DNA of 64,000 nucleotides from the NCBI GenBank assembly GCA_037954665.1, contig JBBMOL010000022.1, forward strand, positions 5,828,001-5,892,000, given 5' to 3'. The DNA is from Laguncularia racemosa. Its lineage: Eukaryota > Streptophyta > Magnoliopsida > Myrtales > Combretaceae. The notes under the pieces were generated by a model. It made no database searches. It worked only from the letters and a program-made list of their open reading frames with translations, and had not been told where the DNA came from. The translations under genes and the position numbers were made by a program. The first letter of the stretch is position 1. Every line of letters starts with the position of its first letter. Shown here one piece after another: positions 1 through 9,780 of this stretch.

Positions 1-2242
1 CCATTTCGGGGTATTTACCTTCTTGGAGAAAGGTCTTGATATCGTGATACCAGGGTTTGTTATCTTGTATCTTTTCAATTGTTAAACAGTAGGCGGGCCG
101 ACTTTCAATGTCTATTTTCATTGGTTGAACTTCGGCTCCCCTTGTTATCTGGATCATGGATTCTAGTGTGGCTAGGGCATCTGCGAACTGATTCTGAGTT
201 CTCGGGATGTATGTGAAAGTGATTGCCTTGAATTCTTCAACTAGCTCTGTCAAGTGTTGATGTTACGGTACCAGTTTGGGGTCTTTAGTCTTGTATTCCC
301 CTCTTGTCTGTAGTATGATGAGCGACGAATCCCCATATACTTCTAATTCGCGGATTCCCATTTGACAGGCCATTTTGAGGCCAAGAATACATGCTTCATA
401 TTCTGCGATATTATTGGTATAGGGAAATGTAAGTCTCGTCGCTGCAGGGAATTGCGTGCCGTCCGGGGATATCAATACCGCCCCAACCCCACAACCGAAT
501 ACATTAGCGGCTCCATCGAAAAACAGTTTCCATTTCAGGTTCTGCTCTGTCCCAAAGTCTTCTACCGGCCTATCTTCCACTGACAATATATTCTCATCCG
601 GAAATTGGGCCTGTAGTTCTTGGGAATCTGTCTCGACAGGGTGTTCCACCAACTGGTCGGCTAAGGCTTGCCCTTTCATCGAGGTCTGATTTACGTATGT
701 GATGTCGAACTCGGATAGGAGCATTTTCCACTTAGAGATTCTCCCTATCAAGGCTGGTTTCTCTGCCAAGTATTTCAAGGGATCATGTCTTGTTAGCAGT
801 TCAATATGGTAATAAAGGGTGTATTGCCTTAGTCGATGCATGACCCAGATTAAAGCACAACACGTCTTCTCCACCTCTGAGTACCTCTATTCCCCATCTG
901 TGAACTTCTTGCTCAGATAATATATGGAACGCTCTCTTCCCTCGTCATCTTTCTGCCCCAGCACACATCCCATGCATTCAGGGAGTATAGTGAGGTATAA
1001 GAATAAGGGCTTTCCTTGTTTCGGGACTATCAAGATCGGAGGTTTTGTAAGATAGTCTTTGATTGTTTCGAATGCCTCTTCGCATTCGTCATCCCATTCT
1101 ATTGTGGTGTTCTTCTTCAACAGACAGAATAATGGCCGGCATTTGTCGGTGAGCTGTGAGATAAAACGAGCTATGTAATTTAATCTTCCTAGTAAGCTTC
1201 TTACTTCTTTAACGGAGCGTGGGGAAGGTAATTCTAATATGGACTTTACCTTGTCAGGGTCGATTTTAATGCCTTCCTGACTTATGACAAACCCTAACAA
1301 TTTCCCCGTCGTGACCCCGAAAGTACATTTTTCTGGGTTTAACTTAAGCTGGAACTTTCTCAGTCGTTTGAACAATTTCCTCAGGATACTTATATGGCTT
1401 TCTCCTTCTTTGGATTTGGCTATCATGTCGTCGACATATACTTCCACCTCACGATGCATCATATCGTGAAGTATAGCGACCATGGCTCTCTGATATGTCG
1501 CCCCGGCATTCTTCAAACCGAAAGGCATGACTTTGTAACAGAAAGTTCCCCATGTTGTGATGAAAGTCATTTTGGTTTTATCTTCTTCAGTCATTTTTAT
1601 TTGATTATATCCTAAGAAACCGTCCATGAATGAGAAGAGATGGTTTCCCGCAGTGTTGTCTACTAGAACATCAATATGAGGTAGGGGGAAGTTATCCTTT
1701 GGCGTGGCTTGGTTTAAGTCCCGAAAGTCTACGCATACGTGTACTTTTCCATTCTTTTTCATGACATGGACTACATTTGCTACCCACTCTAGGTAGTCGG
1801 ATACTTCAATGAACCCTACTTCTAGCAGTTTCTTGACTTCTTCTTTGATTTTTAGTAAGATGTCAGGCCTAAATCTTCTCAGTTTTTGTTTTTTAGGTTT
1901 GACATCTTCCCTTGTGGGAAGCCTGTGAACTACTATTGACTGGTCTAACCCTGGCATGTCACCATACGACCAGGCAAACACATCTGCATATTCCGTTAAT
2001 AGCTCGGTTATCTCACGTTTTTGCTCGGCACTCAAACTGGTCCCAATTTTGAGGTTCTTAGGGTTTTCCATGCTTCCTAGATTTATTGTCTCCACAGGCT
2101 CGTCGATCGAGATTCCGCCTTGTTCATGTTTTAGCCAATTTTCTTGTATTATTTCGTGGTCTAAAATATCGCCTTCAACAACTGACCCAGTAGCGTTGGA
2201 AACGATATCAGCGTTTTTACTTTCTACCTGCGCGAAATATCC
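1..2242 (-). pseudogene. Ogre-like pol: reverse transcriptase and RNase H (C-terminus off window)
   Basis: One reading frame runs from about 2242 to base 1, broken only by two stops (887-889 and near 263). It copies element RNA into DNA and degrades the RNA strand. The RT shows the VCVDFRDLNQATPKDNFPLPH-type fingers region, the palm motif YVDDMIAKSK at about 1425-1455, and the LGFVISQEGI connection. The RNase H-like part has LTRHDPLKYL near 780-800. A second RNase H fold follows, with FFDGAANVFGCGVGAV (540-500), NNIAEYEACILGLK (about 420-370) and YGDSS (about 320), the archaeal-type duplicated RNase H seen in Tat elements. The stop at 263 replaces the Tyr of a usual LIPYHQHL motif. The integrase would follow to the left of the window. 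Confidence 0.88.
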
Positions 2243-2374
2243 CTGATGTTCGATGGTAGGAGATTTGAGTAAAATGAAAGCATATATATGTAAGAAAAAA
2301 ACAAACTGTAATTGAACTTGATAAAGAGTCTCAATAAACTTTGTTTAATAATCTTTCTCTACTCTTGAGCTAAC
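2243..2374 (-). other. Candidate intron between protease and RT of the Ogre-like element
   Basis: The open frame downstream of the protease stops at about 2359, and the RT frame is open from about 2242. Between them is an AT-rich stretch with GTTAGC at its 5' end (2374, minus strand) and a pyrimidine-rich tract ending in ATCAG at 2243. Ogre elements are known to splice an intron at this point. The two flanking frames do not join cleanly at these exact sites, so a neighbouring splice site (for example an AAAG further into the RT exon) may be the true acceptor. Boundaries are tentative. Confidence 0.4.
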
Positions 2375-3480
2375 CTAGCGCTACTGATAGGATAACAAAA
2401 CCAATTGTTGAGAGCCAGATGTTGGTTAGACGTGCGGGGAGTTGATTTCCCCTTGCTATCGTCCTCTTCATTTATCCGAAGCTCTTGAATGACGTTTGCC
2501 TTTCGGAAAGATTGTTGGAGAGGTGGGATGCACATCTGGGTGTCGGTCAGCTTCTCCCTTATTCTGCCTTTGGCCCCTTTTGTTTGCGCTTCTTCTGCGA
2601 CCGTAGGAATGTACCCTAGTCCAAACGTCCCATGCTGCCCCTCTTTAAACTGACGGCCCTCCTTGTTGGTCACCATGTTTACTTCATTGAAAATCTGCAA
2701 CCCCAGGTCTTCTGAACCTTCTTCCCCAATATAAGGTATGGCAGTCTCTTTGTATATGGCGTAATCCTACTCGCCCAGTACAGTGACTATCTGCCCGTTT
2801 GCGATGAATTTGACCCTTTGGTGGAGACTAGAGGGGATGGCTCCAGCAGCATATATCCAAGGTCGTCCCAAGAGCAAATTAAAAGATCTTGGGATATCGA
2901 GGACCTGGAAGGAGATGTGGAATGTTTGTGGACCAATTTCCACCGGTAGGCTCACCTCCCCTATTATGTCTCTTTTGGACCCGTCAAAAGCTCTGACCAC
3001 TGTGGAGCTGGGTTTTATATTGCTTGGATCGACCCCCAATAAGTCGAGCATTGCCAATAGGAAAACGTTGAGAGATGATCCGTTATCGATAAGTACCCGG
3101 GAGACAATGGTGTCATTGCACCTGACCACTACGAATAGTGGTTTGGTATGTTGGTCTCCCTCTTCCCCTAGCTCTTCTGGAGAGAAGGATATTTGGTCCA
3201 TTGCAAAAATGTAGTCCGCCACGTGACCCAATTTATCTGTAGCGATACCTTCCGGGACCTGAATCTTTTTCAGCACTTTAAGGAGTGCTTCCCTGTAGGT
3301 TCGGATGTTGTGAGAAGGCCCATGAGCGATATCTGTGCTGGAACTTTATTTAATTGTTCCATGATCTTGTATTCACTGGCCTTAACCATCTTCGTGAACG
3401 CAGCAAGTCCCTCTTCCTCTTCTTCCCCTTTTTCCACGGTGGGCTCTTCAGTCGGAGCTCTTATACTTTGGATCATATAA
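2359..3480 (-). pseudogene. Ogre-like aspartic protease region and downstream linker
   Basis: The protease (about 3276-2767) cleaves the element polyprotein. It shows the active-site region RVLIDNGSSLNVF, where plant Tat elements use D-N-G in place of the usual D-T/S-G, and the flap-distal motif FNLLLGRPWIYAAGAIPSSLHQ, which is highly typical of plant Ty3/gypsy proteases. Upstream (3476-3290) the segment EYKIMEQLNKVPAQISLMGLL is the usual gag-protease linker. A frameshift near 3290 separates it from the protease frame. Downstream a lysine-rich, low-similarity linker runs to 2359 after a stop at the end of the protease frame (about 2767). The protease domain itself is intact. Confidence 0.85.
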
Positions 3481-3657
3481 TCTCCCAGAGCGGGTGATGC
3501 CTCCCACTATAGGAGGTCGCTCTTGTTCGAGGGCCCGATAGTCGAACGGTGCAGCCTTGTAATTCTCTGCCGGTATCGGGACATTGAATACATATCTTTT
3601 TCTTGGGATTTGTACCTCGGTTGATTGTCCCTCATAGCACTGTATAACCCTGGGCTT

Positions 3658-5373
3658 CTAGTGAGAGTTGATCATGTGGACAGTCTTTCCCTCTTCCTTT
3701 GCCGGGTTGTCCTCCTTCTCAAACTCCGGTCCCCATCCGCTAGGTGGCCCTTGCTCAGTCGGGGTATAAGAATAATTCACTAAGTACTGAAATCTCCCGT
3801 GTGATTCCCCCAAAGTGCCGACCGTTGGGTCTCCAGCTGACCACCTTCTTTTAATGTGTGTTTTTGGAGTCTGTTCTGGAGCTTGGCGAGATTGCTTCTT
3901 TTGTGGTTCGGTCTTCAGGGCTTCTTTGGGAACCGACTCCTCAGATGTAATCATATTAATGGCGGGCTTGTGATTGGGCAGGGGGTTGGTGTTGACATTG
4001 GGTGCTGGCGTGTTCACGAAATCCAATTGTATGATTCCTACATCAATTAAATCTTGGATTTTGTGTCGGAGCCTCCAGCACCTATATGTGGAATGCCCCT
4101 CCTGACCCATGTGGTAGTCACACTTGAGATTTGAGTCAAAGTTCTTGGGCTTGTACCGGTCGTTGGGGATCTCGAAACTAATCAAGTTGTCTGCCCTCAA
4201 CCGAGCGAAGACTTGACTGAGTGGGATGGGGATTGGAGTGAACTGCTTGGGACCCTGACAGCCTGAGTTTGACCTGTCGTGGTTTGCTGGACTGGGTTAC
4301 TCGTGGTCTGAAATGTAACACGAGTCCCGGCCTTTTCTGCTTTACCGGAGTGGACCGTGCTAACAGTGGACTCTTTAGCTCTATTTCCTCCCACAGGCCT
4401 TTGTGTCGGTGTGACCCTAGGAGGCTCCATTGTTTGGAGTCTACCGGTGGTGATGGCATTCTCAATCCTACAGCCCGCGGCCACCAACTCTGCAAAACTG
4501 GAGGAGGTTTGGCCTACTAGATGTGAAAAGTAGGTCTTGTCCAGGGTATTGACAAATATGGATGTCAATTCCTTCTCTGACATCGGGGTTGCTACCCTAG
4601 CGGCCTGGGCTCTCCAGCGCTGAGCATATTCTTTAAACGACTCAGCATGTCTCTTCCGGAGACTTCCCAGGTCGATTACAGATGGGGCGACTTCAATATT
4701 GAACTTATATTGGTCATAAAACGCCCAGGCTAGCTTCTCCCAAGTGTTGACAATGTTGAAGTCCAGGTGGGCATACTAGACCAGTGCAGGGCCTGTGAGG
4801 TTGTCTTGGAATGTCTGAAGCATGAGCTGGTCGTATTGAGCATACTTGCTCATTTTCCAAGCATATAGCCTGGTATGCATTTTGGGGCAGCCGGTCCCAT
4901 CATACTTTTCGAACTCCGGGGTCTTGAACTTCTCGGGGTATGCCTCTTCTCTATATGCTGGCAGGTTGGTGATTCCGGCCTATTCAAAACCGTCAGGGCC
5001 CTCAATGGTTCTCATCTTGTCATGGAGCTGCTGGAAGAGTCGTTTCTCCATCTCCTTCTGCCTCTCTTCCATCTCCTTTTTCAGGTCATCAGAGGTCGGC
5101 CCCTGGTTGACCTTTGGCTCATATTCAAAGGCCGGGTTAAGGTGGGAATTGATCTCTTCATATTTCGGAGGCTATCCCTCTACTGCTTTCCCCTTTCTGG
5201 CCCCTGAATACTCTTCCTGGGTTGGCTGAGTGTTGCTTAGGAGGCCGATGCTTTCAGTTAAGAGGTGAACCTGGGCAGCCAGTTGTTGGACTGTTTGTTC
5301 TAAGGGACATGATCCTAGAATCTGAGGCAGCTTCAACATTGGTGTTGTTGCGGTTGTCACTGCTGTTGGCCAT
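3658..5373 (-). pseudogene. Ogre-like gag (capsid/nucleocapsid), frameshifted
   Basis: Gag builds the particle and binds element RNA. The likely start is the ATG at 5373 (MANSSDNRNN). A charged coiled-coil stretch (KKEMEERQKEMEKRL, about 5070) precedes the capsid domain with YDGTGCPKMHTRLYAWKM (about 4900) and WEKLAWAFYDQYKFN (about 4740). The sequence ESFKEYAQRWRAQAARV near 4640 is the conserved retrotransposon-gag helix. The C-terminal CDYHMGQEGHSTYRCWRLRH (about 4130) is a C2HC zinc-binding motif with the loop spacing of Tat elements. At least two in-frame stops (near 4980 and 4777, the latter replacing a Trp) and frameshifts near 5170 and 4200 break it. Confidence 0.85.
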
Positions 5374-5607
5374 TTTTGTTCTTGAGCGCGTGAGAACTGG
5401 GCTTCGAGGAGGGTTCGATTGTCTGGAAGCTATTTTGATACCTGGATTCGCATTTTGCTTTTTAGTGTAATGAATGCAAGAATGATATGCATGTGTCACG
5501 CGGATGCTAAAAGGGTTGACAACTAGATTGACAATGTAATATTGAAAATTTACTTTTATTAATATTGAGAATTCTAGAGTTCAAAATGAAATATTACAAA
5601 TAAAGAT

Positions 5608-7135
5608 CTACTTCCTAGTTCTTTTAGTCTTCTGTTGTGGAGGCTCAGATTTCCCACTGATGACGGCTTCCAATTCCTTAACTTTGGCCTGGCATTTCTC
5701 CAATTGTGCTTCTAAGGCCTTATTCCTTTGATCGGATTCTTTGAAACGTCCCTTCCAGATGTCTTTCTTATGATCCGCAGCTTCAAAGTACACCTCCATT
5801 CGAGCCCTGACCTGTTCCTAGGTATACTTCTGTCCCTGGATTGATCTTGTCTGGTCTTGGTTGGGTGACGTCTGGAACCCGATACGCTCTTTCCCCTGTC
5901 TGGTATAGCTGGTGGATTACAAATTCTCTGGTGGCTCGGTGCTTTCCCACTTCGCCATCTAATTCCCCGAGGTCCACATTCGGGCTTTCAATTCTGGCTT
6001 CCCAAAGCGCTTTGACCTCTGCCAGCTTCACAAACTTCTCAGCTACTAACAGGTTCGGATCTTGATAATCAAAGGTAACTGCTTGTACCGAGGGCCGATA
6101 AACGATATCTTGGATAGTGCCGAATTGGCGGACCACTGAGTTTGGGTGATATCCGATACATCCGCTGATTCCGATTAAAGGCACTGCTTGGAAGTTTCTG
6201 CAGGTCAAGATGATTTTATTATAGCAACTCCACCTAGCTGTCTATAAAATATCTTCGGCACTGAAGCTCCTAAGCAGCTCTACCTAACTGTGGCTGGTAA
6301 GGTCGTCGGGTAGCTTTACCTTTTCTACACATGAGTCCACCAGATCCACCTGTTGGGCTAGGGTTTTCCTAACCATGTTCAACCCAAAACACTTGAGGTG
6401 GCTTACAAACCATATTAGCAGAAGGTTGAGGCTGGAGCGAATGATCCCATGGCCTTTTTTCTTGAGGAAGTTTAAATTCCGGATCTGTTCAGCCAGTAGA
6501 GCCGGGATGTAGGATCTTCCCTCCAGGAATTGGGTCACCAGCTCTACAACCCTGTAGTGAATATAGAAGGTCCCGGTGGGGAACAGTATGGCGGCGAAGG
6601 CTGTCAAGATGAAAGCGTTCACCCTTCTCTGTCTGTAAGTCTTGGGGTCCCCACTCAGGACGTCCTTTCTATCCCCATTGTCCTCTCGGGCGATGAACCA
6701 TGCTTCTAAATCATCTATCCGTATGCAATATCCATTACAGTCTGCCAGGGCTTTGTTGATTGCTGTCTTACGGATGCCTAATAATCTGCTGAAGGTACCG
6801 GCTGGCCCGGCCTCTAGGTCTGGAATGTAGATCTGATCGGTTAGTGCTAGAGCCTGTAGCAATTGGGTGCACTCCTCCAAGGTAGGGGTGATCTCATGCG
6901 GCCCGATAAAGAAAGCAGCGAGCTCGATTTCCCATAATTAGAGCATGGCCTGGACTAAAGGCAAATTCACCTCTATCTTTGTCAGTGAGAGTATGGGGCC
7001 GATCTTTTGCTGGATAAAGGCCTGCTCCTCTGGGTTGTACAAAGTAAACCAGTGGCCCAATACCAATTTCGGGTCCAAAGTTTTGTACACCCGTATTTCT
7101 TTGCGGAGGAGACGGTTGACTGCACTGCTAGCCAT
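5608..7135 (-). pseudogene. Ogre-specific ORF1 upstream of gag
   Basis: This extra gene precedes gag and defines the Ogre/Tat architecture; its function is not established. The start codon at 7135 opens MASSAVNRLLRKEIRVYKTL, followed by LGHWFTLYNPEEQAF. One frame continues to 5783, interrupted by stops at about 6938, 6284 and near 6225. A one-base shift then joins a lysine- and glutamate-rich coiled-coil tail (5799-5608, KALEAQLEKCQAKVKELEAV) ending in a basic KTKRTRK. The middle part (6880-6284) is globular and helix-rich, with FPTGTFYIHYRVVELVTQFL. The same order of domains occurs in related plant elements. With the stops it cannot give a full-length protein. Confidence 0.8.
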
Positions 7136-7627
7136 CTATTACAATAAGAAATAGCCTAGTTACAAACAGAACTACGAAAACATTACAGGGAAATGGTCCT
7201 GAACTCCAAGGACAAAATAACAAACCATTACATTGTCATTTAATTGTCAAACCCCTTATGATGTTATGTATGTAAGTAAGTTGGTTCTAATTGGTTCCCG
7301 AGCTCTATGGCCTCCCGCATTCTCGAAGAAATGGATCTCAGGCCATATCGAAGCATAGGGTGGGGTAGCCTAATCGGTCCCGAACGGTGAATCAACTAAC
7401 TTCGCCCGAAACCTACACAATGGCTCCCCGTCTTAAGTTTCTAGGATGGTCCGGGTTCGACCGCATCTACTCACACAAACATATGTATGCATGCTGAACC
7501 CCCACAAGAAAGAAAAACTAAAAATCTAACTAATTCCTGAAAGGTTAGCAACAGAGTAAAAAGAATGAAACACATTTCTTAAAGATAACAATTTGAAGAG
7601 ATTCAAGTGGCTAGCCTACTGGCATGG
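7136..7627 (-). other. Untranslated leader between primer site and ORF1 of the Ogre-like element
   Basis: About 490 bases without a convincing gene. It lies downstream of the primer binding site on the minus strand and would be the 5' leader of the genomic RNA, where packaging and dimer signals are expected. I see no clear repeat or structure. Confidence 0.55.
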
Positions 7628-7646
7628 GTCCCCAGTGGAGTCGCCA
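7628..7646 (-). promoter_or_regulatory. Primer binding site complementary to tRNA-Arg
   Basis: The plus-strand bases at 7629-7646, TCCCCAGTGGAGTCGCCA, equal the 3' end of plant tRNA-Arg(ACG) including CCA as I recall it, so the minus strand is its complement. It lies just inside the LTR, where first-strand synthesis is primed. Use of tRNA-Arg is a known feature of Ogre elements. Confidence 0.8.
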
Positions 7647-9082
7647 TTCGGTCGAGTCTAATTTTTGAATTCCCATTCCTAATCCAATCTAGACTAGACC
7701 CTATGCTCATCTAATGTAGATTCTCGACTTGAGTTAGGAATTTCGTTTGATTTTTGGAGTCGCCACCCAACTGTTGTTGGGAAAATTGAATTAAGACTAA
7801 AGGAGCGGATTAGTCTTAATTTGGACCACTAGTCGTCGTGATTTCCTCTTTTCGTTTTTGTGAAAAGAGGAAAAGGGAAAACCAGAGTTTCTAAGTCCAG
7901 AGGCTAACCTATTAAAACCTTTACGGTTACCACCTAATCTCCTAAAATTATTCATCTTTAGAAATGTGTTTTATTGTGTTTCTGTTACTTTTTATTATGT
8001 TCTTGAATTATTTCAAAAAAATGATTTTTTATTCATTTTTATGGGTTGACCCGAATGGGTGCCTACGTACTTGCTACTCAGGATCAAACAAGCCGTAGTT
8101 CGCTTTTCTGAAAACTTTAAGTTGGTTTGTGAATTTTAATTTATGAAACCTCTTTTAGTTTTATGTTTTTATCATTTTTGGGATTTTTTTTCTAAAAAAA
8201 CTTCTAAGCCTAAGCTTTGATTTTATTTTGAAAATGATTTTAGGGAAAAACATCAATTTTGGATTTATTTGAAGAAAAATGATTTTTCTAAGTGCCAAAA
8301 CTCATTTTTTATGATTCTTTTATAATTTTGAATTTTTTTAATGATTTTTATGATTTTTTTTTGTTATTTTTGTGATTTCTGAGAATTTTGTGGATTTTTG
8401 TGATTTTGGGGAATTTTTGTTGATTTTCGTTATTTTTGGTGATTTTTGTGATTTTTGGGATTTTTGGGAATTTTTGGGAATTTTTTGTTTATTATCTATC
8501 ATATTTTGATATCTAAAATTTTATTATTATTTTCCTAATGTTTTTTATTATTTTTCTATATTTTATTATTTTTTATTTATCTATTTATTATTTTTTATTA
8601 TTATTTTTCTACATTATTAAATTCTAGAAAAATCTAATTTCTACATTTTCCTATTTATTAAAAATAAAACATAAACAAATAAATAAATAACTACATAACA
8701 AATAATTAATTAATTAATTAATTCAGAATAAATAAATAAACAAAATTAATTTAAAAAAAATTCGGAAAATCCGACTTACCTAGATCCGGGTCGGTGCACG
8801 GGTCGGGTCGAATCGGGTCGGGTCGATCGGACACGGCGGCGGGGAAGGCTCGTTCACGGCGTTCCGATGGCCTTTTGCAGCGGGTGAGGTGTCGAATCAT
8901 AGCTTATCGAGGTTGCTGAATCCAATGGTAGTGGCGGTTCACTCCCAGAACATCTCCTTACGGTGGCTCTACTTCCGGTCGGTGGTTTCGGCTTCAAGCT
9001 TCTCCGACATACTCCGATTCGCTCCTTTCTCTCTCTTTCTCTCACTTTTTCTTCGTATTTTTGGCTTCCTCCTGTCCTCCTC

Positions 9083-9090
9083 TATTTATA
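9083..9090 (-). promoter_or_regulatory. TATA box of the Ogre LTR promoter
   Basis: TATAAATA on the minus strand, in a GC-rich setting unlike the T-rich rest of the LTR, with ATAGAGGAGGACAGGAGG just downstream. Position and sequence fit a Pol II promoter starting element RNA around 9050. Confidence 0.6.
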
Positions 9091-9433
9091 GGCGTCCGGA
9101 AACCCTATTGGATAAGCTCGGATCGGCCGATTAGGATAAATCCGAATTTCTTCCGTTTTTAGATTTGATTTTATCCCGACGATTTGATGCCGATTTGTTG
9201 TAATCTTGTGATTTATCTAGATAATTCAGTTTTAGATTTATTGAAATCCAAAAAGATTCGAAGAAATCCAGCAATTTCAACCTTATCGGACTTCTGTCGG
9301 ATTTTTCTCCGGCTGGGCTTGAGGAAGAAGACGACCACATGCGAGGCACGTGTTTCCTCTTGGCCAATCACATGCTGCCACATGGCAGCTCCAGGGAAAA
9401 GAAAGAAAAAATTTTGCCGAACGCACGCGGGGG

Positions 9434-9500
9434 GGATTCGAACTCGCGACCTCTGGCTTCCACACGTTCCCAGGAGCACGCACGAACCAACTGAGCTGGC
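9434..9500 (-). other. tRNA-like segment with A-box and B-box inside the Ogre LTR
   Basis: On the minus strand GCCAGCTCAGTTGG (9500-9487) resembles a Pol III A box / tRNA D-arm, and GAGTTCGAATCC (9445-9434) differs from the B-box consensus GGTTCGANTCC at one base. Spacing is about 40 bases, within the Pol III range. It is not a full tRNA, because no acceptor stem or CCA pairing is evident. It may be a tRNA or SINE relic captured in U3. Confidence 0.5.
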
Positions 9501-9780
9501 CCAATTTCCCGATTTTCTTTGTATCGCAAATTGCATATATGCAATGCGGTGTTTCCACTTTTTTGGATTTTTTTGAAATTTCTAAAATTTGTAAAAATTA
9601 TTTATCCCTTATTATTACTATTTCTGAAATCATTTTTCAAAATTAATGTGTTTTCCTATTTATTTTTATTTTTTGAATATTTTTACTATTTATGTTAAAT
9701 TAGAGGAAAATTGGGAAAAATAAAAAATTGATTATTTTTTTAGTATTATTGACTCCTAGGGCAAAAATGGGGTGTTTACA

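Larger units (their letters stand above)
1..9780 (-). mobile_element. Ogre-like (Tat lineage) Ty3/gypsy LTR retrotransposon, 5' portion
   Basis: Read on the minus strand the order is LTR (9780 down to about 7666), primer binding site, leader, an extra ORF1, gag, aspartic protease, an intron-like gap, reverse transcriptase and RNase H. The integrase and 3' LTR lie beyond base 1. An extra ORF upstream of gag, a long LTR, a tRNA-Arg primer site and a possible intron between protease and RT are the known hallmarks of Ogre/TatIV elements. The LTR begins TGTAAACACCCC at 9780, exactly where a plus-strand Tekay-like pol gene is interrupted, so the element inserted into that gene. Coding parts carry a few stops and frameshifts, so this copy looks defective but fairly young. 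Lineage is inferred from architecture; a tree of RT would settle it. Confidence 0.85.
7666..9780 (-). repeat. 5' LTR of the Ogre-like element
   Basis: The minus strand starts TGTAAACACCCCATTTTTGC at 9780 and would end CA at about 7666, about 20 bases before the primer site; the inner boundary could shift by some bases. About 2.1 kb long. It holds a TATA box at 9083-9090, a CT-rich stretch after it, a tRNA-like segment at 9434-9500 upstream of the TATA box, and a very T-rich low-complexity tract (about 8160-8760, plus strand) with repeats such as GATTTTTGTGATTTTTGGG and runs of TAAT and AAAT. No gene is seen. Confidence 0.75.

Noticed and set aside
9184..9646. Several overlapping frames of 90-130 codons on both strands inside the Ogre LTR
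   Set aside because: They overlap the tRNA-like GC-rich island, differ by frame, show no domain, and LTRs of this type are non-coding.
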